From contig CAUGJN010000001.1 of assembly GCA_959599635.1 (NCBI GenBank), forward strand, positions 16,830 to 80,829: a stretch of 64,000 bases of DNA, given 5' to 3'. The position numbers and the translations under genes were made by a program. Below the pieces are notes generated by a model. The model made no database searches, was not told the DNA's origin, and saw only the letters and a list, made by a program, of their open reading frames with translations. Origin of the DNA: an uncultured Collinsella sp. (GTDB taxonomy: Bacteria > Actinomycetota > Coriobacteriia > Coriobacteriales > Coriobacteriaceae). Positions 36,404-45,495 of this stretch are shown here, one piece after another (the stretch's first letter is position 1; each line of letters begins with the position of its first letter).

Positions 36404-36436
36404 ATGATGGGGAGCACCATTGAATTATCTGAGTGA
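36404..36436 (+). CDS. Candidate 10-codon leader ORF overlapping the sensor gene start
   Basis: ATG ATG GGG... encodes MMGSTIELSE and stops at TGA 36434-36436. It has the best ribosome site in the region (GGAGG at 36395-36399). It is out of frame with the sensor gene, overlaps its annotated TTG start at 36420, and stops one base before an in-frame ATG at 36438. It could couple or gate translation of the sensor gene. No peptide evidence exists. Confidence 0.4.
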   Translation: MMGSTIELSE

Positions 36437-38264
36437 GATGCTCAAATTGCCGGTCTTGGACGTCGACGGCGAAAAGCTCGGCGTGGTCAACGATTTTGGC
36501 ATTGCTACCGGCGAAGTTTTTCCGCACGTGACGTCGCTCGCGTTCCGCGGCCCCGGCAAGACGCCGTTTATGATCAGCTGGCGCAAATGGGTCGACCGTA
36601 TCGACGAGACGGGCGTGTATCTCAACACGTCTGCCACCAATATTCGCTTCTCGTACCTGCAGCCGACCGAGCTCCTGCTGGCGCGCGACGTGCTCAATAA
36701 GCAGATCGTCGACACGCAGGGCATGAAGGTCGTGCGCGTCAACGACATCAAGTTTTCCATGTCGGGCGAAAACCAGCTGCGCCTGTTGGGTGCCGAGGTC
36801 GGTGCCCGCGGTCTGCTGCGCGCGATCAGCCCCGCACTCGAGCACGTCGTCGAGGGCTTTATGAAGCACCTGGGCAAGCCGCTCAGCGAGGACATCATCG
36901 CTTGGTCCTACATGGACCTGCTCGACCGCTCGACTAAAAACATCCAACTCTCGGTGTCGCACAAGACGCTCGGCGAGCTGCACCCTGCCGACATCGCCGA
37001 CATTATCGAGCAGCTCGACCCGCGCCTGCGTGCGCAGGTGTTTGCGCAGCTCGATACCGCCCAGGCCGCCGAGGCCATCTCGGAGTTCGATGACGACGAG
37101 CTTATGACCGAGATGCTCGAGGGCCTGTCCGACACCGACGCATCGTCGATGCTGGCCATGATGGACCCGGACGACGCTGCCGACCTGATCGACGAGCTTG
37201 ATTACGAGAAGGCCGAGAAGCTCCTGCGCCTGATGGGCGTCAAGGAGGAGAAGGCGATTCGTAACCTGCTGGGGTATGAGGACAACACCGCCGGCCGCAT
37301 TATGACCTCGGAGTTTGTCTCCCTGCCCGCTACGGCAACGGTCGGTGACGCCATCGAGGCGATTCGCGAGCTCGACGAGGACTTCGAGAGCGTCTATTAC
37401 GTCTATACCGAGGATCCGAGTGGCATGCTGACGGGCGTACTTTCGCTGCGCACGCTGATCGTGGCCGACCGCGACGCCACGCTGGGCCAGCTCGCCTATC
37501 GCGACCTGGTCTACGTGTCGCCCGACGAGGACCAGGAAGACGTGACGGACGAGATGACCAAGTACGACCTGGTTGCCATCCCTGTCTGCGACGAGAACCG
37601 TCATATCCTGGGTATCGTGACCTTCGACGATGCCATGGACGTTATCGCCGAGGAGCATCAGGAGGACCTGCAGATCGCCGGTGTCGGCTCGGGCGACAGC
37701 GCGTCCGATGACTCGACGAATGTGCTCAGCTGGTTCGTGCATCGCCAGTACTGGGTTGTTGTATGGGGCATCGCGTCGTGCATTATAGCGACCGTGCTGG
37801 GAACGGCGCTCGGCTCCGCGCATCTGGTGGTGTTCCCCATGTGCGCCATGCCGCTCGTGCTGCTGGCGGCCTCGCGCATGGTGTCGTTCGTCAAGAACTA
37901 CTTCCTGGAGTATGACGGTCACGACGACGAGCCCAAGCCGTATCTGGGGTTCTTCTTCCAGAGCACGGGCATGGGCCTGATTCTGTCACTCGTGACCTAC
38001 CTGTGCGCCCAGCTGGTGCGCACCGCTGCGTTCCCCGATGCGTCCATGTTTGAGGAGCAACTCTTTACCGGGTGTTTTAATATCGCTGCCATCATTTGCC
38101 TGGTTGGCAACATGAGTGCCGTGATTTACCTGATGGTGCTGTTCTGGCGTGACGAGCATGACCTCAACACGTCGGGCACCGCCATGAACGTCATTGCCGT
38201 CATGATCTCGTGTGTGGCGTATTGCATCGCCGCGGTGCTGCTCGCCATGTCAGTCATGGGTTAG
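36420..38264 (+). CDS. PRC/MgtE-N/CBS protein with a non-MgtE membrane domain
   Basis: The layout is PRC-barrel-like units (about 5-150), an MgtE N-type helical domain (about 180-290, LHPADIADIIEQLD repeats), a CBS pair (about 290-420), and a C-terminal membrane domain of about five helices (440-614). The N and CBS domains are the Mg2+-sensing cytosolic parts of MgtE channels. The membrane part lacks the GGN-G-Q-type pore motif I expect of MgtE, so it may be a sensor or gate rather than the channel. The TTG at 36420 has GGGGAG 5 bases upstream; the ATG at 36438 is an alternative. An NRMT-type transporter follows 8 bases later. Confidence 0.8.
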   Translation: MNYLSEMLKLPVLDVDGEKLGVVNDFGIATGEVFPHVTSLAFRGPGKTPFMISWRKWVDRIDETGVYLNTSATNIRFSYLQPTELLLARDVLNKQIVDTQGMKVVRVNDIKFSMSGENQLRLLGAEVGARGLLRAISPALEHVVEGFMKHLGKPLSEDIIAWSYMDLLDRSTKNIQLSVSHKTLGELHPADIADIIEQLDPRLRAQVFAQLDTAQAAEAISEFDDDELMTEMLEGLSDTDASSMLAMMDPDDAADLIDELDYEKAEKLLRLMGVKEEKAIRNLLGYEDNTAGRIMTSEFVSLPATATVGDAIEAIRELDEDFESVYYVYTEDPSGMLTGVLSLRTLIVADRDATLGQLAYRDLVYVSPDEDQEDVTDEMTKYDLVAIPVCDENRHILGIVTFDDAMDVIAEEHQEDLQIAGVGSGDSASDDSTNVLSWFVHRQYWVVVWGIASCIIATVLGTALGSAHLVVFPMCAMPLVLLAASRMVSFVKNYFLEYDGHDDEPKPYLGFFFQSTGMGLILSLVTYLCAQLVRTAAFPDASMFEEQLFTGCFNIAAIICLVGNMSAVIYLMVLFWRDEHDLNTSGTAMNVIAVMISCVAYCIAAVLLAMSVMG

Positions 38265-38272
38265 GTGGTCGC

Positions 38273-39535
38273 GTGCAAAACACGAAGCAAAAGGCGAGTA
38301 CCAAGCAAAAGCTGACCATTGCGGCCATCTTTGGCGCCATGGGCCCCGGTCTGTTGGCGGCGCTTTCGGGCAACGACGCCGGCGGCATTGCCACGTATTC
38401 CAGCGCGGGCGCCAGCTATGGTTACAAGATGCTCTGGATGCTTCCCGTCATGACCGTGCTGCTTATCGTGACGCAGGAGACCGCGGCGCGCTGCGGATGC
38501 GTCACGGGTAAGGGCCTGGCGTCGCTCATTCGCGAGCGCTTTGGTGTGCGCAAGAGCGTGCTGGCCATGGCGGCGCTGCTGATCGCCAACACGGCCGTTA
38601 CCATCTCGGAGTTTGCGGGTATCGCGAGTGGCCTGGCCCTGTTTGGGGTGCCGGCGAGTATCTCGGTGCCATTGGTGGCCCTGTTGGTTTGGATGCTTAC
38701 CATGTCGGGCAGTTTCCAGCGCATCGAGAAGATTCTGCTGCTGGTAAGCTGCGTGTTTGTGACCTACATCGTCGCCGCGTTTATGGCCGGCCCCAACTGG
38801 GGTGAGGTCGCGGTCGACTTGGTCGTCCCCAATATTCAAAACGACCCCAGCTACGTGTCGCTCGTGGTCGCAACAATCGGTACCACCATCGCACCGTGGA
38901 TGATCTTCTTGGCTCAGAACAACGTGGTCGATAAGAATGCGGGCGAGGACGATATCGTGCTGCAGCGTATTGATACCGTGAGCGGCTCGATCGCTGCTGA
39001 TATCATTGCGGGCTTCATTATCATCACGACCGGTACGGTGCTGTTTCCCGCGGGCGTCCAGATTAGCGACGCTGCCGATGCTGCCCGCGCGCTGGAACCC
39101 ATCGCGGGCCAGTGGTCCACGGTGTTGTTTGCCTCGGGCTTGGTCGCAGCGAGCTTTTTGGCTGCCTGCGTGTTGCCGGGCGTTACGTCGAGCGCTATCT
39201 GCGAGGCATTTGGCTGGGAGCGCGGCGCCGATCGCAGCTGGGACGAGGCTCCGGTCTATCGCGGCATCATTACGGCCATCATCGGTATCTCTGCCGTGCT
39301 GGTGCTTATGCCCGGTGTCGATCTGTTCCAGATTATGATGACCTCGCAGGTCATCAATGGCGTGCTACTGCCCGTGGTTCTGGTGTTCCAGGTGGTTATC
39401 GCTGCCGACCGTCACATTATGGGCGCCAACCGCAATGGCCGCGTGTGGAATGTGCTCACTTGGGCGACTATCGCCGTGATTACGGTGTTGACGGTCGTCA
39501 TGTTTGTGCTGCAAGCGATGGGCTACAGCGCTTAG
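38273..39535 (+). CDS. Nramp-related magnesium transporter (NRMT clade)
   Basis: The GTG at 38273 starts a 420-residue, ~11-TM SLC11/Nramp protein. In helix 1 the usual DPGN motif reads D-A-G-G (SGNDAGGIATY). In helix 6 the usual MPH reads A-P-W (TTIAPWMIFLAQNN). Loss of the metal-binding methionine and asparagine is the signature described for NRMTs, characterised in Eggerthella lenta as Mg2+ (and Mn2+) transporters that do not couple protons. It forms a two-gene operon with the MgtE-N/CBS sensor, which fits Mg2+ uptake under feedback control. A strong terminator follows. Confidence 0.85.
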   Translation: MQNTKQKASTKQKLTIAAIFGAMGPGLLAALSGNDAGGIATYSSAGASYGYKMLWMLPVMTVLLIVTQETAARCGCVTGKGLASLIRERFGVRKSVLAMAALLIANTAVTISEFAGIASGLALFGVPASISVPLVALLVWMLTMSGSFQRIEKILLLVSCVFVTYIVAAFMAGPNWGEVAVDLVVPNIQNDPSYVSLVVATIGTTIAPWMIFLAQNNVVDKNAGEDDIVLQRIDTVSGSIAADIIAGFIIITTGTVLFPAGVQISDAADAARALEPIAGQWSTVLFASGLVAASFLAACVLPGVTSSAICEAFGWERGADRSWDEAPVYRGIITAIIGISAVLVLMPGVDLFQIMMTSQVINGVLLPVVLVFQVVIAADRHIMGANRNGRVWNVLTWATIAVITVLTVVMFVLQAMGYSA

Positions 39536-39557
39536 CGCCTCTTTTGGGTTTCGAGCG

Positions 39558-39588
39558 GGCCGCGGCCATGGGCTGCGGCCTCTTTTTT
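39558..39588 (+). terminator. Rho-independent terminator of the NRMT operon
   Basis: A 10-bp GC stem (39558-39567 with 39571-39580, one G-T pair) is followed by TCTTTTTT. Confidence 0.88.
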
Positions 39589-39645
39589 GCCCGCGACCTC
39601 TTGGGGCCGACTCTAAAAGAGTGATTTTGGGTTGTTTGCTGCAGG

Positions 39646-41862
39646 TTACTTGTCGGTGCCCAGCTTGTGCGGCTTGAGAGCGAGCGCATTGACGAGCGCG
39701 TCGGTGGCAGACTTGACGGCCGCCGGCTGCGGATCGTTGACGTGATCCTCGGGATGCACGGGCAGGTCCTTCTTGACTGCATCGTGGATCAAGTTGAGGT
39801 ACTCAGTCACGCCAGTGGTCGACAGGTGCGTGCCATCGCCATCGAACAGGTCGTTGCGATTGGCACTGTATCCGTACCAGTCGATAACGCGCACGTTCTT
39901 GTAGCGCGTAGCGGCGTTGGCGATGGCCTGGTTGGTAGAGCCAACCCACGGCTGCGGGCTGCGCGTGTTCACAAACACCACAATACGCTTATCTCCTGCA
40001 TCGGCCATGATGGCGTCGATCTGGTCGTCGGTTACCAAGCCGTTGGTGCCCAGGGCAAAGACCACGATCTTGCCGGCAAGGTTCTGCTGGATATAGCCCT
40101 CAAATGTCGCGCGGCCCGCATCAAACTGGCGGCCCTTTTCGGCATCGATATGGCTGTGCGGGAACACGCCGTCAAAGGTGTCCACGGCACGCAGCGACAC
40201 GGAGTCGCCGATCATAAGCAGATCGTAGGAGCCATCGGGGAAGCCGTCGTTGTCCTTGTCGGTGTCGTCGGCCGCCTGCTGGTCGGTGGGCGCGGTGTTC
40301 TTGGCTTCCTTGTTCAGAACTTCGGCGCCCTCGCCGCTCAGCGCAGACGTCTCGGGCACAAAGATCAGGCCGCCCAGTGCAACGACCAACACGACAGCGC
40401 AGGCTGCGCAGGCAGGGACGTGCGCGCGCACCCAGTTGGCGGGCGTGGCGGTGCCGTCGCGGAACTCGGATACGGTGCGGCCGAAGGCGCCCTTCCTAAA
40501 CGGCGTTTCGATAAAGCGATAGGAGCACTCGGCTACGGCGACCACCAGCAGCACCTGCAAAATGTACTGCCACCAGGGCGTATCGTTGATGTTGGCGACC
40601 GGGTTCATGAGCAGCAGCAGCGGATAGTGCCACAGGTAGATGCTGTACGAGCGCTTGCCGACCCACACGAGCGGCTCGGCTGACAGCGCGCGGGCAACCA
40701 TTCCCTGGGGCTGCACGCAGGCCGCGATGACCATGAGCGTGAGGATGGAACATAACAGCGTGCCGCCGCGATACTGGAACGCGGTGTAGCCGTTGGTGAG
40801 CGCGACCATGGCGGCAAGGCCAACCAGGCCCGCGACGCCCAACACATCGATGGATGCGGGCGAGGCCCAAAAGCGCACGAGGGCGCTCGGCTGTGCCGGG
40901 GCGGTCTCGGCTGCTTCGCCGGCCTTCTCGCCAGACTTGCCCTCGGCGTTCTTGCCGTGCTTGGCGGCGCCAGCCAGGCGATTGAGCCCCAAACGATGTG
41001 CGAGACGCACTGGTGCTAGGTCGCGATCGGGGATAAAGGCCATCCAGGCACCCAGCAGTAGCGAGAACACGCGGGTGTCGGTGCCGTAGTACACGCGGCT
41101 GGGGTCGGCGGCAGGGTTGTAAAGCACCATCATGGCGAGGGCAGATGCCGCGGCAAGGCCCAGAACCACGCGGCGCGTGTTGGGCTTGCTCACATGCATG
41201 GATACCATGGCAAACAGCAGTGGCGGCCAAATCAGGTAGAACTGTTCCTCGATGGCAAGCGACCAAAAGTGCGTGAGTGGCGAGGGGTCGCCCAGAGCAT
41301 TGAAGTACGAGACGTTTTGGGCAATCTGCCACCAGTTGTTAAAGAACAGCAGCGATGGCAGGATGTCGGGGCGCATCTTGGTGAGCATCACGTGGTTAAA
41401 GATGGTGCACAGCGCGCAGGTCACGAACACTACCGTTACCACGGCGGGGACCAGGCGACGGATGCGGCGAATCCAGAAACTCTTAAGGTCGATGCGGCCG
41501 GTCTTAGCGACTTCGTTGAGCAGCAAGCGCGTGATCAGATAGCCCGAAAGCACAAAGAAGATCGTGACGCCGAGCAGACCGCCCTGAGCCCACGTGAGGT
41601 TGAGGTGATAGAGCACCACCGCGACGACGGCAAGCGTGCGCAGGCCGTCGAGCGCAGGGATGTAGCGGGACTTGGGGCGAGCAGGCGTCTGCTCCGCGGC
41701 GGGAGTGTTGGCGCGGCCAGCGTTGTTGGCAGAAGCGCGATGGGGGCTCGCGGTGCGTCGCGGCTCGTTGGCACGGCGCTCGCCCTTCACGCGTTCGTGC
41801 GGCGCCGGCTCGTTGCCCGTGCGGCGTCGACCGCGCGAGCCCGATTGCGAGAATTGTTCCAT
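39646..41862 (-). CDS. OatA-like acyltransferase with SGNH domain
   Basis: The 738-residue protein has an Arg-rich N-terminus (1-65), an acyltransferase-3 membrane domain of about ten helices (66-490) with IPALDGLRTLAVVAVVLYH and FFVLSGYLITRLLL, and an extracytoplasmic SGNH hydrolase-type domain (about 555-720). The latter shows GDSVS (Ser nucleophile) and DGTHLS (Asp-His). This is the layout of OatA, which O-acetylates peptidoglycan muramic acid and gives lysozyme resistance. Other cell-surface polymers are possible acceptors. The gene is transcribed alone. Confidence 0.87.
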   Translation of the reverse strand: MEQFSQSGSRGRRRTGNEPAPHERVKGERRANEPRRTASPHRASANNAGRANTPAAEQTPARPKSRYIPALDGLRTLAVVAVVLYHLNLTWAQGGLLGVTIFFVLSGYLITRLLLNEVAKTGRIDLKSFWIRRIRRLVPAVVTVVFVTCALCTIFNHVMLTKMRPDILPSLLFFNNWWQIAQNVSYFNALGDPSPLTHFWSLAIEEQFYLIWPPLLFAMVSMHVSKPNTRRVVLGLAAASALAMMVLYNPAADPSRVYYGTDTRVFSLLLGAWMAFIPDRDLAPVRLAHRLGLNRLAGAAKHGKNAEGKSGEKAGEAAETAPAQPSALVRFWASPASIDVLGVAGLVGLAAMVALTNGYTAFQYRGGTLLCSILTLMVIAACVQPQGMVARALSAEPLVWVGKRSYSIYLWHYPLLLLMNPVANINDTPWWQYILQVLLVVAVAECSYRFIETPFRKGAFGRTVSEFRDGTATPANWVRAHVPACAACAVVLVVALGGLIFVPETSALSGEGAEVLNKEAKNTAPTDQQAADDTDKDNDGFPDGSYDLLMIGDSVSLRAVDTFDGVFPHSHIDAEKGRQFDAGRATFEGYIQQNLAGKIVVFALGTNGLVTDDQIDAIMADAGDKRIVVFVNTRSPQPWVGSTNQAIANAATRYKNVRVIDWYGYSANRNDLFDGDGTHLSTTGVTEYLNLIHDAVKKDLPVHPEDHVNDPQPAAVKSATDALVNALALKPHKLGTDK

Positions 41863-42049
41863 AAAACATCATCCAATGACGAGAATAATCAGCACGTATT
41901 CATTGTAGCCGCCTGCCCCTGTGAATGCTTGCTGCTGGCGCAAGCTCAAGCGCGCGTCCACATCAAAGTGGACTAAAGTTATAGGGGGTGCGAGAGTGCA
42001 CAATCGTTGGTCGACGGTGGGCGCAAAGCCTGAAGACGAGGAGGTTTCC

Positions 42050-43045
42050 ATGGCGGATCACAGCATCGTTGCGGTGTTCGGCAGCATGAACATGGACCTT
42101 TCGGTGGCGTGCGAGCGCATGCCGCGCGCGGGCGAGACGGTCGATGGCAGCGGTTTTATCACCAACGCCGGCGGTAAGGGAGCCAATCAGGCCGTTGCCG
42201 CTGCGCGCATGGGTGCGCGCACGTGCATGATCGGCGCTGTTGGGCGCGATACCTTTGGCGATGCGCTTGTGGCAGGGCTCCAAGATGCCGGCGTGGGCGT
42301 TGAGTTCGTGACACGTCTCGACGACGTGGAGACCGGTACTGCGACTATCATTCGCTGTGAGAGCGACAACCGCATCGTGCTGTCGCCGGGCGCCAACCAT
42401 GCGCTTGCGGGCGAGGACGTTGCTCACGCGTTGCGAGGTCTGGTAACCGATGAGCTCGATGGCGATGTTTGTGAGTTTGCCCCGGCTGCCGGAAGCGTCT
42501 TTATTGCCCAGGGCGAATGCGATCTGATGGCAACGGCCGCGGCGCTTTCTTGCGCTCACGAGCTGGGGTTCTATACGATCTTTAACCCGGCGCCCGCCTG
42601 CGACCTGCCGACAGGAGCGTGGCCTGCGGTCGACCTGGTCTGCCCCAACGAGACCGAGTGCCAGGTACTGACGGGCATTCTGCCCACAGATGATGCGAGC
42701 TGCGTCGCCGCGCTCAATGCGCTGCTCGACAAGGGCGCCGGCGCCGCGGTCATCACGCTGGGCGGCGCCGGCTCGGTTACGCTCGGCGATGGCGGTGAGC
42801 CGCTGCGCATGCCGGCGCTTTCGAGCGTGGTGGTCGATACGACGGCCGCGGGCGATACATTTATTGGCGCGCTTGCTGCAGCTCGTCTGGAGGGCCTGCC
42901 GCTCTTTGAGTGCATGGCGGCGGGCGCTCGCGCCTCGGCGGTGACGGTGTCGCGCTTGGGCGCTCAGCAATCAATTCCCACGCGTGCGGAAGTCGAGCAC
43001 AAGTTTGGTTTAGACGGTTTGGATGTAGACGGAGAAGCGGAGTAG
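42050..43045 (+). CDS. rbsK: Ribokinase (PfkB family)
   Basis: The ATG at 42050 (MADHSIVAVFGSMNMD) has GAGGAGG 6 bases upstream, so the longer frame from 41921 is rejected. The 331-residue protein has the ribokinase signatures GSMNMD near 11, NAGGKGANQAVAAARMG near 40-57, and the catalytic DTTAAGDTF with base D269. It phosphorylates ribose to ribose 5-phosphate. A nucleoside hydrolase gene follows at 4 bp, so ribose freed from nucleosides is the likely substrate. A related PfkB sugar kinase cannot be excluded. Confidence 0.87.
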   Translation: MADHSIVAVFGSMNMDLSVACERMPRAGETVDGSGFITNAGGKGANQAVAAARMGARTCMIGAVGRDTFGDALVAGLQDAGVGVEFVTRLDDVETGTATIIRCESDNRIVLSPGANHALAGEDVAHALRGLVTDELDGDVCEFAPAAGSVFIAQGECDLMATAAALSCAHELGFYTIFNPAPACDLPTGAWPAVDLVCPNETECQVLTGILPTDDASCVAALNALLDKGAGAAVITLGGAGSVTLGDGGEPLRMPALSSVVVDTTAAGDTFIGALAAARLEGLPLFECMAAGARASAVTVSRLGAQQSIPTRAEVEHKFGLDGLDVDGEAE

Positions 43046-43049
43046 AACA

Positions 43050-44024
43050 ATGGCAACCAAGAAGCTGATCCTTGATCTGGATATGGGTGTGGACGATGCG
43101 ATGGCGCTCGCCTATGCCATCGCGAGCCCCGAGGTGGAGCTCGTTGGCATCACCACGTGCTTTGGCAACGTGCGCGTCGAGCAGTCGGCGCACAACTGCT
43201 TGGCGGTGCTCGACCTGTTGGGTCGTCCCGAGGTGCCGGTGTACCTGGGCGCCGATCGTCCCATGAAGGCGACCGAACCCTACACGCCGCCGGCGTCCAC
43301 CACGCTTATCCACGGCAAGAACGGTATTGGCGGCGCAAGCGTGCCCGCCTCGCCGTACGAGCCGGTGGGCGCGACGTCGGCCGATGACAATGCGGCGGTC
43401 GATTACCTGATTGATGCCGCGCGTACCTATGGTCCCGATCTGGCCTACGTTGCGACCGGCCCGCTCACCAATCTGGCACTTGCCCTGGAGCGCGATGCGG
43501 CGGCGATGATGTCCATCGGCCGCGTGGTCGTGATGGGCGGTGCGCTTACCGTGCCCGGCAACGTGAGCGCGGGCGCCGAGGCCAACATGGCGGGCGACCC
43601 CGAGGCTGCCGACGCCGTGTTGCGCTCGGGCCGCAAGCTCACCATGGTGGGCTTGGATGTGACGCACCGCGTGGTGCTCACACGTCGCGACGTTGCCGGC
43701 TGGACGGGCTCGGGCACTATGGCTGGCTGCGCGTTTGCGAGCATGGTCGAGCACTATATCGGTTCGTACGAAATGAACGCGCCCTACCTGGGCGGCTGCG
43801 CGCTGCACGATCCGCTTGCTGTCGCCGTGGCGATCGACCCCACGCTCGTAGGTGCGCTCGGCTGCAACCTGCGTGTTGATCTGCTGGGTGAATATCGCGG
43901 CCGCACCATCTGCGACGAGCACCGTCTGTCCGATCCAGATAAGAGCGCGCTCGTGGCGCTCACCGTGGACGCCCCACGTTTCCTCGCGGAGTTTAAGGCA
44001 CGCATGGCTCGCATCCTTGGCTAA
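43050..44024 (+). CDS. Nucleoside hydrolase (IunH family)
   Basis: This 324-residue protein begins with the Ca2+-site motif DLDMGVDDA (D9, D11, D15, D16) and retains VATGPLTNLALAL near 132 and a late LHDPLAVA segment (Asp ligand near 252). It splits ribonucleosides into base and ribose in the cytoplasm. Its gene lies 4 bases behind that of the ribokinase, which would phosphorylate the released ribose. Base specificity cannot be read from the sequence. Confidence 0.9.
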   Translation: MATKKLILDLDMGVDDAMALAYAIASPEVELVGITTCFGNVRVEQSAHNCLAVLDLLGRPEVPVYLGADRPMKATEPYTPPASTTLIHGKNGIGGASVPASPYEPVGATSADDNAAVDYLIDAARTYGPDLAYVATGPLTNLALALERDAAAMMSIGRVVVMGGALTVPGNVSAGAEANMAGDPEAADAVLRSGRKLTMVGLDVTHRVVLTRRDVAGWTGSGTMAGCAFASMVEHYIGSYEMNAPYLGGCALHDPLAVAVAIDPTLVGALGCNLRVDLLGEYRGRTICDEHRLSDPDKSALVALTVDAPRFLAEFKARMARILG

Positions 44025-44122
44025 ACGGTTTCTGTGCCCCGATCCAGATTAGCTACCGAGTAAATACGCCCGTTGGGGGAATAGTCGCGTCGCTTCGCTT
44101 GACAACAGGCTAAACTAGCTAT

Positions 44123-44144
44123 TAAACATTTACTATTCTGTTTA
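44123..44144. promoter_or_regulatory. Candidate LacI-family operator upstream of the regulator gene
   Basis: TAAACA and TGTTTA form an inverted repeat with a 10-bp spacer, about 85 bp before the LacI-type start. Similar half-sites cluster before the isomerase gene at 45351-45467, suggesting autoregulation. Confidence 0.45.
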
Positions 44145-44227
44145 GATTGAATTTGCGGTCGTTTAGTTGTCGAGTCACGGGGCGGTCAGGCCACGATGCT
44201 CGACCGCGACCGTTACTAGGGGGAACA

Positions 44228-45238
44228 ATGGCCAAAGCAAGTGTCCGCGAAATCAGCCGCATCACCGGTTTTTCGCCTGCGACCGTGTCCAACGCGCTCA
44301 ACCGCAAGCGCAGCGTGAGCGAGGAGACCGCCAAAGTCATCCTGGAGTGCGCGCAGTCGCTCGGCTATCAGCAGTCGACGCAGCTCGAGAGCATCCAGTT
44401 TGTGCTCGCGCGCAAGACGGGCGCCATCCTGGACGAGAGCACCTTCCATCCCGCGGTTATTGAGGGCGTGGAGCGCCAGGCGCGTCGCCACGGCATGAGC
44501 ACGAGCTTTGTCTCGCTCGACTTTAGCGACCTGGACGCCGTGCGTCCGCAGGTCGAGGGCCTGATCGCCGACCCGTCTGCCGCCATCGTGCTGATGGGTA
44601 CCGAGCTGGGTGAGGAAGATTACGCCCTGTTCGCCAACGCTGCCGCCCACCTGATCGTGCTCGACGGCTGGAGCGACCGCCAGTACTTTGATGCCGTAGT
44701 CATTGCCAATACCGATTCGGTGCTGCGCGCCGTGGACTACCTTATCGAGAAGGGTCACAGGCAAATCGGCTATCTGGCAGGCGATCTTCGTATCCGCAAC
44801 TTTAAGGATCGCGAGCGCGGCTATCGCCAAGCACTTGAGGATGCGGGCCTCGAGGCAAACCCGGCATGGCGCGTCACGCTGGGCACCACGCTCGAAGGTG
44901 CCTATCGCGATATGGGTGCATGGCTCGACAGCGTCTCACGCGACGACCTGCCGACGGCTTTCTTTGCCGAGAACGACGTGCTCGCCGTGGGTGCCATGCG
45001 CGCGTTCAACGAGCACGGCATTCGCGTGCCCGAGGATGTCTCGATCATCGGCTTTGACGACCTATCTCTGGGCGCCTTCTCCAACCCGCCACTCACCACG
45101 GTGCATGTTCCCAAACACGAGGTGGGCGAGATCGCGGTGCGCCGTCTGGTGGGTAACATCCGCAATCCCAAGAGCTATACCTGCAAAACGGCCGTGTCGA
45201 CCTATTTTGTCGAGCGCCAGAGCGTGCGCGAAATCTAG
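44228..45238 (+). CDS. LacI-family transcriptional regulator
   Basis: The ATG at 44228 (MAKASVREISRITG) starts a 336-residue protein with an N-terminal LacI HTH (residues 5-27, GFSPATVSNALNRKRSVS), hinge, and a periplasmic-binding-protein-like sensor domain (about 60-335). The typical SIIGFDDL and PPLTTVHVP segments are near the end. Its 5-prime region and the intergenic region before the isomerase gene both carry TAAACA/TGTTTA sites, so it probably represses the downstream catabolic genes and itself. The inducer is likely a sugar or sugar phosphate. Confidence 0.92.
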   Translation: MAKASVREISRITGFSPATVSNALNRKRSVSEETAKVILECAQSLGYQQSTQLESIQFVLARKTGAILDESTFHPAVIEGVERQARRHGMSTSFVSLDFSDLDAVRPQVEGLIADPSAAIVLMGTELGEEDYALFANAAAHLIVLDGWSDRQYFDAVVIANTDSVLRAVDYLIEKGHRQIGYLAGDLRIRNFKDRERGYRQALEDAGLEANPAWRVTLGTTLEGAYRDMGAWLDSVSRDDLPTAFFAENDVLAVGAMRAFNEHGIRVPEDVSIIGFDDLSLGAFSNPPLTTVHVPKHEVGEIAVRRLVGNIRNPKSYTCKTAVSTYFVERQSVREI

Positions 45239-45301
45239 GCGGAGACGGCATTGCCTGCAGCGTGCCAAAGCTCGCTAGGGCAGTTAACATAGTGCCATTC
45301 A

Positions 45302-45330
45302 GAAGAGGATCCTTCGGGGTCCTCTTTTTG
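45302..45330 (+). terminator. Rho-independent terminator of the LacI-type gene
   Basis: AAGAGGATCC and GGGTCCTCTT pair around a TTCG loop, and a T run follows. Confidence 0.9.
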
Positions 45331-45350
45331 TTTCCCTTGTATGTTCAGAT

Positions 45351-45467
45351 TGTTTACATACCGTTTAGGCTGATTTCTCTACCGTCTACGGGTATTTCGC
45401 GCTAAACTTCTAAACAGAAGAGTAAAACATTTAGTAAACAGAACAAAACGAAACATGCGTCTGTTTA
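45351..45467 (+). promoter_or_regulatory. Operator cluster before the isomerase gene
   Basis: The motif TAAACA or its inverse TGTTTA occurs at 45351, 45411, 45435 and 45462, with AAACA...TGTTT dyads (45451-45466). The density suggests cooperative LacI-family control. The promoter itself is not clear. Confidence 0.45.
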
Positions 45468-45495
45468 CTGAACATGTGACTAGGGGAGGACGTAC

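Noticed and set aside
36126..36419. M-box, cobalamin or Mn2+ riboswitch before the Mg2+ sensor gene
   Set aside because: GGTGAAATCC resembles a cobalamin-riboswitch segment, but the B12 box and other conserved blocks are missing. M-box and yybP-ykoY consensus blocks are also absent. Only a structured leader is claimed.
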